From Lysinibacillus cavernae (lineage in GTDB: Bacteria > Bacillota > Bacilli > Bacillales_A > Planococcaceae): 64,000 nucleotides of DNA. Below are positions 1 to 7,834 of this stretch, piece by piece; the first letter of the stretch is position 1; each line of letters begins with the position of its first letter. The notes below the pieces were generated by a model. The model ran no database searches, was not told the DNA's origin, and worked only from the letters and a program-made list of their open reading frames with translations. The position numbers and the translations under genes are program-made. The DNA lies in assembly GCF_009724685.1 (NCBI RefSeq), contig NZ_WMEF01000014.1, positions 47,302 through 111,301 of the forward strand. Reading direction: 5' to 3'.

Positions 1-644
1 ACAAAAAATATTACAGCTGGAATCATAATATTATTCCATTTAGCTCCAGCCAGACTACCTAACATCCAAAACATAACGGCCTTCAAAGCACCCTCTTGCT
101 TTGACATCATTAAAATAAAATTTGAAACGGCTGTTAAAATAAAGGACACAGCCATACCTGCCAATAGCAAACGGAAAATGGAAACACGTCCTCCAACTCG
201 TGATAAGAAAAAAACGAGCATAATGGCAAGCAACGACCCTAAAAACGCTGATACAGAAAGAGCGTAAATACCTAGAAATGAAAAAGCTCCTAAAATAATC
301 ACAGAAGTAGCTCCGACGGCTGCCCCTGAAGAAATCCCTAAAATATATGGGTCAGCAATTGAATTTCGGACAAGTGCCTGAATAGCTGCCCCTGCAATAG
401 CTAATCCCGCTCCAACAATAGCAGCTAGCAAAACACGAGGAGCTCTTATTTGCCAAATGATGATTTCTTGTGAACGGCTCCAATCTTGCTCTATTAAATT
501 TTGTATAAAGGGAATCTTAGAAAGAATAACCTTCCATACATATAATGGTGTGACCGATACAGAGCCAACCATTACAGCAAATGTCATTGAAACGATTAAG
601 ACAAAGAAAAGAATTAAGGAAAAAAACATAAATTTTTTATTCAT
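1..644 (-). CDS. FecCD-family ABC importer permease, probably cobalamin (partial, C-terminus missing)
   Basis: Membrane subunit of a BtuCD/FecCD-type importer. The reverse strand reads from ATG at 644, with AGGAG about 9 bases upstream, and stays open to the window edge (about 214 codons; the family is usually near 340). Visible are an N-terminal membrane segment and the family signature ADPYILGISSGAAVGA, followed by further hydrophobic segments. It lies directly downstream of a cobalamin riboswitch and its terminator, so vitamin B12 or a corrinoid is the likely substrate. The substrate is inferred from that regulation, not from the protein; sister permeases carry iron siderophores or haem. 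The ATPase and binding protein would lie beyond the left edge. Confidence 0.88.
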   Translation of the reverse strand, partial: MNKKFMFFSLILFFVLIVSMTFAVMVGSVSVTPLYVWKVILSKIPFIQNLIEQDWSRSQEIIIWQIRAPRVLLAAIVGAGLAIAGAAIQALVRNSIADPYILGISSGAAVGATSVIILGAFSFLGIYALSVSAFLGSLLAIMLVFFLSRVGGRVSIFRLLLAGMAVSFILTAVSNFILMMSKQEGALKAVMFWMLGSLAGAKWNNIMIPAVIFF

Positions 645-683
645 TCGTTTTAAACTCCTACTGAATATTGATAAATGAAGCAA

Positions 684-724
684 TAAAAAAAGGTATTCCA
701 TGCGAAAATACGCATAGAAATACC
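684..724 (-). terminator. Intrinsic terminator, probable riboswitch expression platform
   Basis: On the minus strand a GGTATTTC...GAAATACC-like hairpin (stem arms about 692-704 and 711-724) is followed by a run of T. It sits between the cobalamin aptamer and the permease start, the position expected for a transcription-terminating switch that shuts the gene off when cobalamin is abundant. Confidence 0.75.
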
Positions 725-754
725 CTAGATTAAACAAAGTCAGAAAATATCCAG

Positions 755-968
755 CTATTGTCCGTAATTGCTTGCATCCTCGTGGGCATTACAGGTTTTA
801 CCAATTGGCAGGTCTCCTGGCTTCGAATCAACACCCTATAATTGCCTTCCCATTCTTATACAGTGGCAAAAAATATCATAGGACTCCTCTTTACAGTTGC
901 GGGACAGCGCCGGACTTTCACCGACTTCCCTTTTAAGTGACATATAAAATGTCACACCAATAGTATTT
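755..968 (-). ncRNA. Cobalamin (AdoCbl) riboswitch aptamer
   Basis: Minus-strand leader of the permease gene. Conserved B12-element blocks appear in order: GGGAAGTCGGTGAAAGTCC near 930, CGCTGTCCCGCAACTG near 905, GCCACTG near 865, and the B12 box GCCAGGAGACCTGCC near 810-824. A terminator hairpin follows at 684-724. This class binds adenosylcobalamin and represses B12 uptake or synthesis genes. Boundaries are approximate. Confidence 0.93.
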
Positions 969-1041
969 GAAGTTATAAAATTGTGACGATTCTATCATAC
1001 ATTTTAAAAGATCGTTAGTCTACTTATTTAGCAATAATTGA

Positions 1042-1069
1042 GTTAACCTATAAATTATTTTAGGTTGAC
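1042..1069. promoter_or_regulatory. BirA-type biotin operator
   Basis: Inverted repeat GTTAACCTA-N10-TAGGTTGAC, with 8 of 9 positions matching between arms, upstream of bioY. It resembles known Firmicute BirA operators, which pair GTTAACC-like arms around a 14-15 base core. It overlaps the -35 hexamer of the bioY promoter, so bound biotinylated BirA would block RNA polymerase. Confidence 0.8.
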
Positions 1070-1093
1070 ACAAATACTTTCGTTTTTTACACT
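1065..1093 (+). promoter_or_regulatory. Sigma-A promoter of bioY
   Basis: TTGACA (1065-1070), a 17-base spacer, then TACACT (1088-1093). The -35 box is perfect and the -10 box matches 4 of 6. It is embedded in the BirA-type operator and lies 32 bases before the bioY start. Confidence 0.6.
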
Positions 1094-1125
1094 ATCAGTA
1101 CAACTTACAAAATAGAGGTGAAATC

Positions 1126-1722
1126 ATGGCAACAGTTACACAACAAAGTCATCACAAATTAAGAACCGTTGATATTGCCTACATTGGATTATTCTCTACC
1201 TTAATGATGGTGGGTGCTAATATTACTTCCTTTGTACCTTTTATGAAAATTAGTGGTGTGCCGATTACGCTACAAACCTTTTTTGCTATTTTAGCAGGGC
1301 TTATTCTTGGTAGCAGAAAAGGTGCACTCGCATGTACAGTCTATATGTGCATAGGATTAGCAGGAGCACCTGTCTTTGCTCGCTTCAGTGGAGGATTTGG
1401 TCAAATTTTAAGCCCTACCTTTGGGTTTATTATTACATTTATTTTAGCAGCATTTGTTGCAGGTCTTATCGTAGAACGACTCGGAACAAAGAAAAGCTAT
1501 ATAGTGGCTGCCTCATTGGCAACGGCTATTATTTATTTATTCGGCACAAATTGGATGTATTTTGCTTACAAGCTTTGGGCAAGTGCACCAGAGAATTTTT
1601 CATATAAATTAGCTTGGTTTTGGATGATTCCTCCATTACCCAAAGATATCATGTTAGCCATTTTTGCAGGTATCTTCGCCTACCGACTACAAAAAACACT
1701 GAAAATCATACCCATCCGATAA
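1126..1722 (+). CDS. bioY: Biotin ECF transporter substrate-binding component BioY
   Basis: Membrane S-component that captures biotin and works with the shared energy-coupling module EcfAA'T, or alone at low capacity. The 198 residues fit the family (about 190). About six hydrophobic segments are visible, with the BioY-type pattern VPITLQTFFAILAGLILGSR near residues 45-65, then GLAGAPVFARFSGG and GTNWMYFAY. The start ATG follows AGAGGTGAA. It is a single-gene unit with a BirA-type operator in front and a weak hairpin terminator behind, so repression by biotin is expected. Confidence 0.93.
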   Translation: MATVTQQSHHKLRTVDIAYIGLFSTLMMVGANITSFVPFMKISGVPITLQTFFAILAGLILGSRKGALACTVYMCIGLAGAPVFARFSGGFGQILSPTFGFIITFILAAFVAGLIVERLGTKKSYIVAASLATAIIYLFGTNWMYFAYKLWASAPENFSYKLAWFWMIPPLPKDIMLAIFAGIFAYRLQKTLKIIPIR

Positions 1723-1766
1723 CACATTTCTTCACCTCTTAGTGTCAAATGCAAGAAGTGTTTTTG
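1721..1766 (+). terminator. Probable terminator of bioY
   Basis: AACAC and TTCTT arms pair with AAGAA and GTGTT, followed by TTTTT, beginning at the bioY stop codon. The stem is imperfect and the loop is long. Confidence 0.5.
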
Positions 1767-1837
1767 TCATAGATAATGTCCATCATTTCTGCACATTTGT
1801 TTGCTACAGTAAGGGCAAATAGTGAGGAGGATCTAAC

Positions 1838-2410
1838 ATGACATTCAAACGAAAATGGTCGATTGGACTACTATCAGCAGCAGCTCTAATTAGTTTATCA
1901 GCTTGTACGGAGGATAAAACAGGTACAAACAATAGTGCTGGAACAGAGCAACAAGCAGAAATGGATCATTCTACGATGAACCATTCAAGTTCAGGCGAAG
2001 TTCCATCAACATTAAAAAACGCTGAAAATCCAAAGTTTCCTGTTGGGAGTACAGCTATTATTACTGACGGGCATATGGACGGTATGAAAGGTGCTGAGGC
2101 AACAATAGTTGGTGCATATAATACCACTGCTTATATGATTTCCTATGAGCCAACATTAGGTGGAAAGCGTGTAGAAAACCATAAGTGGGTCATTCACGAA
2201 GAATTGATTGATCCAGATGGAGCACCTCTAGCTCCTGGCACAGAAGTAAAAACGGACGCAGCGCATATGGAGGGCATGGAAAATGCAACTGTCCGTATTG
2301 ATGAAGCTGTAAAAACGACTGTTTATATGGTTGATTACACTTCAACCACAAATGGTGAAGCAGTTAAAAATCATAAATGGGTGACAGAAGCAGAGTTATC
2401 TACGAAATAA
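1838..2410 (+). CDS. YdhK-like lipoprotein with two DUF1541 repeats
   Basis: Secreted lipoprotein of 190 residues. A signal peptide ends in the lipobox LSAC (Cys about residue 23), followed by a His/Met-rich linker (MDHSTMNHSS). Two homologous blocks of about 60 residues follow, each with a GA(E)ATI...Y.VSYEPT..GKRVENHKWVIHEEL-like pattern, the DUF1541 repeat of B. subtilis YdhK. The Met/His linker hints at copper or other soft-metal binding, which is inference. The start follows GTGAGGAGG. The convergent neighbour is a two-component system. Confidence 0.85.
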   Translation: MTFKRKWSIGLLSAAALISLSACTEDKTGTNNSAGTEQQAEMDHSTMNHSSSGEVPSTLKNAENPKFPVGSTAIITDGHMDGMKGAEATIVGAYNTTAYMISYEPTLGGKRVENHKWVIHEELIDPDGAPLAPGTEVKTDAAHMEGMENATVRIDEAVKTTVYMVDYTSTTNGEAVKNHKWVTEAELSTK

Positions 2411-2415
2411 AACGA

Positions 2416-2460
2416 ACAACCTCTCCCATTACCACTGGCAGAGGTTGTATTCTAGCTTTT
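2416..2460. terminator. Bidirectional terminator between convergent genes
   Basis: Nine-base arms ACAACCTCT (2416-2424) and AGAGGTTGT (2440-2448), with T-rich sequence on both outer sides. It separates the YdhK-like gene from the response-regulator gene. Confidence 0.65.
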
Positions 2461-3153
2461 ATTTTCTATCGGCTTACTATCTGCTGACTTGTGCCATTTA
2501 TAGCCGATGCCCCAAACTGTTTGCAAGTAATCATCGGCTGGGAAACCACTTTTCCTTAATTTTTCTCGTAAATTACGCACATGTGAATCAATTGTTCGAT
2601 CTTCAATTGTCACAGTATATCCCCAAACTATATTGATTAGATGTTCCCTAGAAAATACTTTATTTTGATGATCTAAAAATAATGCAAGCATGGAAAATTC
2701 CTTTGGAGTTAATGGGATTGCCTCCTGGCGGAAAAATAATTCAACGGATTCTTTATCTAATCGTAGTCCCTCAAAGCTAACAACTTTTTCTTCTGTTTTA
2801 GATCTCCTTAATACAGCATGGATACGTGCTAATAACTCTTCCTCATCAAAAGGCTTTACTATGTAGTCATCTGCACCAATATTTAAACCTTTAACAATAT
2901 CAGCATGCTCCCCTTTTGCTGTGAGCATAATGATGGGCACATCCCAAAACTTTCTAATTTCTTGGCAAGCCTGCCACCCATCCATCACTGGCATCATAAT
3001 ATCCAAAAGAACTAAATCTACCTGCTCTTTTTCCAAATAAACCAAAGCCTCTGGAACGGACGATAAAGCTCTACAATGAAATACAGGTTCTAAGTATAGA
3101 GTTAATAAATCTAACATTCTTGGTTCATCGTCAATGCATAAAATAGTTTTCAT
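2452..3153 (-). CDS. OmpR-family response regulator
   Basis: DNA-binding response regulator of 233 residues. The receiver domain (about 1-115) has the acidic pair DD near residue 8, the phosphoacceptor Asp in LLDIMMP near residue 52, a conserved Thr in MLTAKG, and the Lys of IVKPF. A winged-helix output domain (about 130-225) has the typical REHLINIVWGY and RTIDSHVRNLREKL patterns. Its start overlaps the kinase gene by 23 bases, so the two are translated as a pair. The target genes are unknown; the adjacent YdhK-like lipoprotein is a natural candidate. Confidence 0.93.
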   Translation of the reverse strand: MKTILCIDDEPRMLDLLTLYLEPVFHCRALSSVPEALVYLEKEQVDLVLLDIMMPVMDGWQACQEIRKFWDVPIIMLTAKGEHADIVKGLNIGADDYIVKPFDEEELLARIHAVLRRSKTEEKVVSFEGLRLDKESVELFFRQEAIPLTPKEFSMLALFLDHQNKVFSREHLINIVWGYTVTIEDRTIDSHVRNLREKLRKSGFPADDYLQTVWGIGYKWHKSADSKPIENKS

Positions 3154-4525
3154 CCGCTTCTACTCCTTTAAACGATATTTCAAAAGTAGTCCCTTTATTT
3201 TCTTCACTACTAACAACCACTTTTCCCCCATGTGCCTGTACAAGCTCTTTGACAATAGCAAGCCCTAGTCCAGAACCACCTAATGCACGACTACGAGATT
3301 TTTCTACTCGATAAAAGCGTTCAAAAATATAAGGTAAATCCTTCTTTGGAATCCCTTTTCCTGTATCTTGAACGATGATGGTTAAAACGTCATTGTAATT
3401 CTTTACATAGACAGAAGCTGTATCTCCTGGTGCACAGTAGATTAATGCGTTATTTAATAGATTAAACAATATTTGCTCAAGTCGTGCTTCATCTGCCCAT
3501 AATGTTAAATCCTTTTCACAACACACAACAAAACGTATACCTTTTTCTTGAAAAGCAGGGCTTAATTTTGCTTCAATGCTTGTAAAAAACGTATTTAAAT
3601 CAAGACTTTGTTTCTCGATAATAAACGAATTTTCATCCATTTTAGCTAAATCAAATAAGTCTTTGATTAATCGAGAAAGTCTATTGGTTTCTTCTATTAT
3701 AATAGCTAAATATTCTTGACGATTTTGCTCTGTTAAATCTCGTTTATAAAGAATGTCGGTATAACCTTTAATAAAAGTTAAAGGCGTCCGAAGCTCATGT
3801 GCTATGCTCGATAAAAACTCATTGCGCTCCTGCCTTAAATGATTTAAATCATTAGATAACAGTTGGATTGCATTCGATAAATCCCCAAGCTCATCTTGTC
3901 CATTAGAAGAAAGAGCGACAGTAAAATCACCTTTGCTCATTTTCAATGTAGCCTCTTTCATTTGTATTAATGGTTTAGCAAGCTTTCTAGATAGAATGAT
4001 AATGACAGCAATTGTTACGAGACCAGATACGACGCCAACGATGAGAAAATGTTTATTTAAGCGTTTCATTAACGCATGGATGGAGTCAGTATTTTGAAAC
4101 ATAAATACGTAGCCAATGGTTGTTTGCTGATTTTGAATAGGACTGATAGTGGCTATAGCTTGCACCTCTTGCCACTTATCTTGTAAGACCTTCCCCTCAT
4201 AAGGTATGTTTCCCTCTATATTGTTTATCATATCTCTGATTTCAGGATGTGGTTGCGAGGAGTCCAGTATTGTTCCCTCATGATCAGTAACCACTACATC
4301 TGTACTTTCTTCCGATTCCATAAGAACTACGTGTGCTAGTGTTTCCTTATTGAAGTTCTGTTCTAAAATCGTTCGATGTGAGTTCCCTCTTGCTTGCAAA
4401 CTCGCTAATTCCTCCTCTACTCTTGAATTGGTCAAAGAGGTATGTAAAAAAAACATCATAAATGTTTCGATACAAAATAATGTGATGAAAAAGATAATGC
4501 CAAGCTTCAGTGATAATTTTTTCAT
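3131..4525 (-). CDS. Membrane sensor histidine kinase
   Basis: Partner kinase of the downstream regulator, 464 residues. Order: membrane segment (about 8-28), extracytoplasmic sensor of about 125 residues, second membrane segment (about 160-182), HAMP linker, then the HisKA domain with phosphoacceptor His in SSIAHELRTPLTFIKGY. The ATPase domain shows N-box LFNLLNNALIY, G1 DTGKGIP, F-box YIFERFYR and G2 GGSGLGLAI. The start ATG is preceded by a modest GGTGG. The extracellular signal cannot be read from sequence. Confidence 0.93.
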   Translation of the reverse strand: MKKLSLKLGIIFFITLFCIETFMMFFLHTSLTNSRVEEELASLQARGNSHRTILEQNFNKETLAHVVLMESEESTDVVVTDHEGTILDSSQPHPEIRDMINNIEGNIPYEGKVLQDKWQEVQAIATISPIQNQQTTIGYVFMFQNTDSIHALMKRLNKHFLIVGVVSGLVTIAVIIILSRKLAKPLIQMKEATLKMSKGDFTVALSSNGQDELGDLSNAIQLLSNDLNHLRQERNEFLSSIAHELRTPLTFIKGYTDILYKRDLTEQNRQEYLAIIIEETNRLSRLIKDLFDLAKMDENSFIIEKQSLDLNTFFTSIEAKLSPAFQEKGIRFVVCCEKDLTLWADEARLEQILFNLLNNALIYCAPGDTASVYVKNYNDVLTIIVQDTGKGIPKKDLPYIFERFYRVEKSRSRALGGSGLGLAIVKELVQAHGGKVVVSSEENKGTTFEISFKGVEADENYFMH

Positions 4526-5020
4526 CTGTAACCACCATTCTAGAATTTCTTAAAAGTATAACGTGAAAGTGTGAAGATTTCATGCAGAAGTAACATCTTG
4601 CCAAACGAAAAAGTATTCATAAGTATTTCTTGCCATAACAAAGTTGAATAGACCATTACTTGACATTGATGATTCAATCTATTGTAACAAAACTATAATT
4701 TAGAGTTCATAAAACAATTTGTAAGGTTGATTTCAGTACTAATGTTGTAAATTCATTCTATTTTCTTATGTTGTGATATGTTAGCAAATTATTTGATGAG
4801 TAGTGGGTCGTTGAGTTGATTGAAGTGGAGAACGAGCGACTTCTTGGAGATTGGCATCACAAATCAGACTTTGGAGCGAGTCGAACGCACCCAAGAAGCT
4901 TGCTTTGAGTGGATTGTAGCGAGTCCATTCAGAACGGAAATCACCCCATGCTTTACTGAAATGCAATTTTTCTAATAAGATGACCCATAAGTATATGTAT
5001 ACTTATGGGTCATAATTTAA
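4526..5020. other. Gene-poor stretch with a possible degenerate interspersed repeat
   Basis: No convincing gene. Positions 4526-4780 are AT-rich. Positions 4790-4960, read on the minus strand, contain GGGGTGATTTCCGTTC followed by alternating short purine/pyrimidine blocks. The same GGGGTGATTTCCGTTC core recurs at 47939-47955, and GGATTTCCGTT recurs (minus strand) near 48330. A 61-codon open frame across it has no ribosome binding site and is probably not a gene. Confidence 0.5.
4980..5013. terminator. Perfect 34-base palindrome behind the detoxification cluster
   Basis: ATGACCCATAAGTATA, TG, then its exact complement, seven bases beyond the FMN reductase stop. It is a terminator-like hairpin for the minus-strand cluster, but the U-tract is weak (TCATCTTATT). 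Confidence 0.5.
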
Positions 5021-5563
5021 TTAAATGTATTTTTTTGCCCAGTTTAAGAAGTTATCAATTACTACATCAAGGAATTTCACTGTACCTTCATCAGTTAAAT
5101 TACCTTCTGCATCAAATTTAGTATGAACAGCACCGATATAAACGTCATTGCCGCTTAGTAACGGTGAGTTAATGCCTGGAGAGAATAATATATCACGTAA
5201 ATGTAATTGTGCTTTTACAGTACCTAAATTCCCCATAGATGCTCCCATAATGATAGATGGTTTGCCAATCATTACTTTATCTACACGAGACAACCAATCA
5301 ATTGCATTAACCATAACACCTGGAACTGTACCATTATATTCTGGTGTTACCCATAATACAGCATCTGCAGCTTTGACTTTTGCTTTAAAATCAAGAACTG
5401 CTTGTGGTGCTTCGTTTTCTATATCTTGATTATACATTGGTAGATCCTTTAGGCTTAAAACTTCAAGATCTAACTTCTCTGTATAACGTTTTTGAATAAA
5501 TTCAGCTAATTGCATATTATAAGATTCTTTACGGATACTGCCTACGATGGCAACTACTTTCAT
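5021..5563 (-). CDS. NADPH-dependent FMN reductase (flavodoxin-like quinone/azo reductase)
   Basis: Cytosolic flavin reductase of 180 residues, matching the NADPH_FMN_red family. GSIRKESYN near residue 8 is the FMN phosphate loop, and PEYNGTVPGVMVNAIDWLSR near 93-113 is the family hallmark. Members reduce quinones, chromate or azo dyes using NAD(P)H. It ends a co-directional row mhqR-mhqO-mhqN-this gene (63-base gap after mhqN), so quinone reduction is a sensible role. A GGAGGAAAC site precedes the ATG. The true substrate is unknown. Confidence 0.85.
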   Translation of the reverse strand: MKVVAIVGSIRKESYNMQLAEFIQKRYTEKLDLEVLSLKDLPMYNQDIENEAPQAVLDFKAKVKAADAVLWVTPEYNGTVPGVMVNAIDWLSRVDKVMIGKPSIIMGASMGNLGTVKAQLHLRDILFSPGINSPLLSGNDVYIGAVHTKFDAEGNLTDEGTVKFLDVVIDNFLNWAKKYI

Positions 5564-5626
5564 GATGTTTCCTCCTAAATGTACATTATTCTTAGTATTT
5601 ATATAGCTATTCTATTTTATACCACA

Positions 5627-6244
5627 TTAATAATAAATGGCAAATTCTTCAACTGGTTTACGATAACCACGTAAGCGTCGACTACTTTCTTTTTCTTTGC
5701 CTATTGTAATCATCAGAGCAATTTCATGTGTTTCTGGCACATTAAACAGTTGGCGCATTTTTTGATCGTCAAACCCAATCATTGGACAAGTGTCCCAGCC
5801 ACGATTTTTCGCAGCAAGCATAAATAACATGGCAGACAAAGATGCATTTCGAATAGCTTCGCCCTTCATAAATGTCTCACCGCGTTCTTCATAAAATTTA
5901 GTATTCTCTGCAACAATTTCTTCTAGTTCACCGGCTGTAATTATACCTAAATCAACCATGCCTTGACTTAGTTCAGCAGTATCTTTATACGCTTCCTTAT
6001 CACCTAGGACAAGGATTACCCCAGAAGCTGAATGCACTTTATATTGACCAAATGCTGCTTCACGCACCTTTTCCTTCATATCCTTATCCAGCACAACAAT
6101 ATAATTGGCGTGCTGTAAGTTAAAGGCCGATGGTGCGAGCTTAACATCCTCTAAAATGGGACGTATATCATCCTCGGTCATCTTAACGTCCTGTAAAAAA
6201 TTATTAGCAGAACGGCGCTTATCAATTAGCTTAGAAAATTCCAT
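5627..6244 (-). CDS. mhqN: Nitroreductase-family oxidoreductase, MhqN-like
   Basis: FMN-dependent NAD(P)H oxidoreductase of 205 residues, close to the size of B. subtilis MhqN. It has an N-terminal RRSANNF flavin-phosphate motif, LAPSAFNLQHANYIVV around residues 36-52, and a C-terminal GYRKPVEEF tail. In B. subtilis mhqN and mhqO form one operon against methylhydroquinone and catechol stress; the same two genes are adjacent here. Orthology is inferred from context and length. Confidence 0.78.
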   Translation of the reverse strand: MEFSKLIDKRRSANNFLQDVKMTEDDIRPILEDVKLAPSAFNLQHANYIVVLDKDMKEKVREAAFGQYKVHSASGVILVLGDKEAYKDTAELSQGMVDLGIITAGELEEIVAENTKFYEERGETFMKGEAIRNASLSAMLFMLAAKNRGWDTCPMIGFDDQKMRQLFNVPETHEIALMITIGKEKESSRRLRGYRKPVEEFAIYY

Positions 6245-6277
6245 TTATTAAACCCCCAATGCATTTATGTATTTATC

Positions 6278-6303
6278 CAGTAGAGAGGCTTCTTTCTCTA
6301 CTG
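6278..6303. other. Hairpin between mhqO and mhqN
   Basis: CAGTAGAGA pairs with TCTCTACTG across an 8-base loop. Neither strand has a U-run, so it is not a standard terminator. It may protect or process the mhqO-mhqN transcript. Confidence 0.45.
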
Positions 6304-6315
6304 AATAAAATAGTA

Positions 6316-7299
6316 TTACTCATATTCTTTATCGTACATAATGGAGCTTCTTACAGTGTCAATTGGACGAACTAGGCCTTCAATCTGCTCACGTTTTGGT
6401 TCTAAAAATGGTGGTAATGAAAGTTTTTCCCCTAAAGTTTCATACGGCTCATCTCCCATAAATCCTGGTCCATCTGTAGCCAATTCAAATAAAATTTGTG
6501 GTGCTACTCGGGCATACAACGATTCAAAGAAGTGACGGTTTACATACCCAGATGTGTGGAATCCAAAGCTTTCGAAACGTGCAGTCCATTCATCTAATAC
6601 CGCACGATCCTCTACACGAAAGGCAGCATGATGAACCGTACCAAAGCCTTGACGAGCAACTGGTAACACAGTGTTGTGCTCTACAATAATTTGAGCACCA
6701 TTACCTCCCTCACCTACTTCAAATAGGTGGAAATCGCCCTCTTCTGAGATTTCTTTAAAAAGCATTACTTTTTCTAGCATGTCTTTGAAATATTGCAAAT
6801 TAGCCACACGGACAAATACTGGACCTAATCCTGTAATCGCATATTCAAGGGGGATAGGGCCGTCTTGCCAAGGGGTACCTGATTCAACACCTGTATTATG
6901 CTCATCAGAAATAAGCTGATAGTGTTGATCGTCAAAATCAACAAAGGACAGTGTTTTCTTACCAAACTGTTCTTTAATACCCGTATGTTTTACAGCTAAA
7001 CGATCGAAACGCTTTACCCAATAATCTAAAGCTGCATCGGTTGGTACACGGAAGGAAGTTTTTGAAATTTCATTTGTTCCATGTACGCCTTTTGGTATAT
7101 TCGGAAAATCAAAGAATGTCATATCTGTCCCTGCACTACCTCTATCATCCGCAAAGAATAAATGGTATGTTTGAATATCATCTTGATTGACGGTTTTCTT
7201 CACTAAACGCATCCCTAATACAAACGTAAAAAATTTATAATTTTCTTCAGCACTACTTGTTATAGCTGTTACGTGGTGTACACCTTTTAAATAATTCAT
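6316..7299 (-). CDS. mhqO: Ring-cleaving dioxygenase, MhqO-like (two glyoxalase-fold modules)
   Basis: Extradiol-type dioxygenase of the VOC superfamily, 327 residues, as in B. subtilis MhqO. Two VOC modules are visible: residues about 1-135 starting LKGVHHVTAITSS, and about 150-285 containing HHAAFRVED and LFELATDGPG, which supply His/Glu metal ligands. It is thought to open hydroquinone or catechol rings. AGGAGGTATATGGT precedes the ATG, and an MhqR-type palindrome at 7315-7338 lies just upstream. MhqR is therefore the likely repressor. Confidence 0.9.
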   Translation of the reverse strand: MNYLKGVHHVTAITSSAEENYKFFTFVLGMRLVKKTVNQDDIQTYHLFFADDRGSAGTDMTFFDFPNIPKGVHGTNEISKTSFRVPTDAALDYWVKRFDRLAVKHTGIKEQFGKKTLSFVDFDDQHYQLISDEHNTGVESGTPWQDGPIPLEYAITGLGPVFVRVANLQYFKDMLEKVMLFKEISEEGDFHLFEVGEGGNGAQIIVEHNTVLPVARQGFGTVHHAAFRVEDRAVLDEWTARFESFGFHTSGYVNRHFFESLYARVAPQILFELATDGPGFMGDEPYETLGEKLSLPPFLEPKREQIEGLVRPIDTVRSSIMYDKEYE

Positions 7300-7314
7300 A
7301 CCATATACCTCCTA

Positions 7315-7338
7315 ATTTATCTCGATTTCGAGATAAAT
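7315..7338. promoter_or_regulatory. MhqR-type operator upstream of mhqO
   Basis: A 24-base inverted repeat, symmetric except for the central two bases: ATTTATCTCGA, TT, TCGAGATAAAT. It matches the core ATCTCGA-like MhqR box described in B. subtilis. It lies 15 bases from the mhqO start, in the gap after mhqR. Confidence 0.82.
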
Positions 7339-7351
7339 ACGTAAAATTTTT

Positions 7352-7786
7352 TTATTGTTGAATAGCGTTTTTGCCAACTTTTTTAAGAGACAAAATCATT
7401 GTGTCCAGCTCCTGAGAATCCAATACTTCAAAAATCTCATTTATTTTTTGTTCATGCTTAGGAAAAATTTCTTCCATTAAAGCCTGGCCCTCATACGTTA
7501 GCAATACGTAAGTAACACGTCGATCCCTCGGACATGCCTTCCGATATACATAGCCTTTTTGCTCGAGCTTATCAATGACGTAGGTAATACTACTGCTTGC
7601 AATTAATATTCTTTTTCCGATCACTTGAATAGGTTGCTCTCCACGATGGTACAAAAATTCAAGGACCGAAAATTCGGTTTGATTTAAATCATACTGAAGT
7701 AAATCGCTTTTAGTTGCATCCTGAATCGTTTGATATGCTCGGAACAAGACCGTAAATGCTTTTAAGTTACGATTGTCTTCCTTCAT
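7352..7786 (-). CDS. mhqR: MarR-family repressor, MhqR-like
   Basis: Winged-helix repressor of 144 residues. The recognition segment IQVIGKRILIASSSITYVI and wing segment KACPRDRRVTYVLLT are typical MarR elements. It heads the detoxification cluster and has an MhqR-type operator in front of it (7817-7834) and behind it (7315-7338), so it probably represses both itself and mhqO-mhqN. B. subtilis MhqR responds to quinones and catechols. Here the inducer is inferred. Confidence 0.85.
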   Translation of the reverse strand: MKEDNRNLKAFTVLFRAYQTIQDATKSDLLQYDLNQTEFSVLEFLYHRGEQPIQVIGKRILIASSSITYVIDKLEQKGYVYRKACPRDRRVTYVLLTYEGQALMEEIFPKHEQKINEIFEVLDSQELDTMILSLKKVGKNAIQQ

Positions 7787-7816
7787 ACGACTCCCTCATT
7801 TTATTTCGAATTTATT

Positions 7817-7834
7817 TATCTTTAATTCGAGATA
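7817..7834. promoter_or_regulatory. MhqR-type operator upstream of mhqR
   Basis: TATCTTTAATTCGAGATA, an imperfect palindrome sharing the TATCT...CGAGATA core with the site at 7315. It lies 31 bases before the mhqR start. A second half-site, TTATTTCGAA, lies alongside at 7801-7810. Confidence 0.65.

Noticed and set aside
457..678. 73-codon open frame on the plus strand
   Set aside because: Antisense to the cobalamin-type permease, whose reverse-strand frame is clearly coding and has a ribosome binding site.
4781..4966. 61-codon minus-strand frame
   Set aside because: Lies in a repeat-like region and has no ribosome binding site or protein-like composition.
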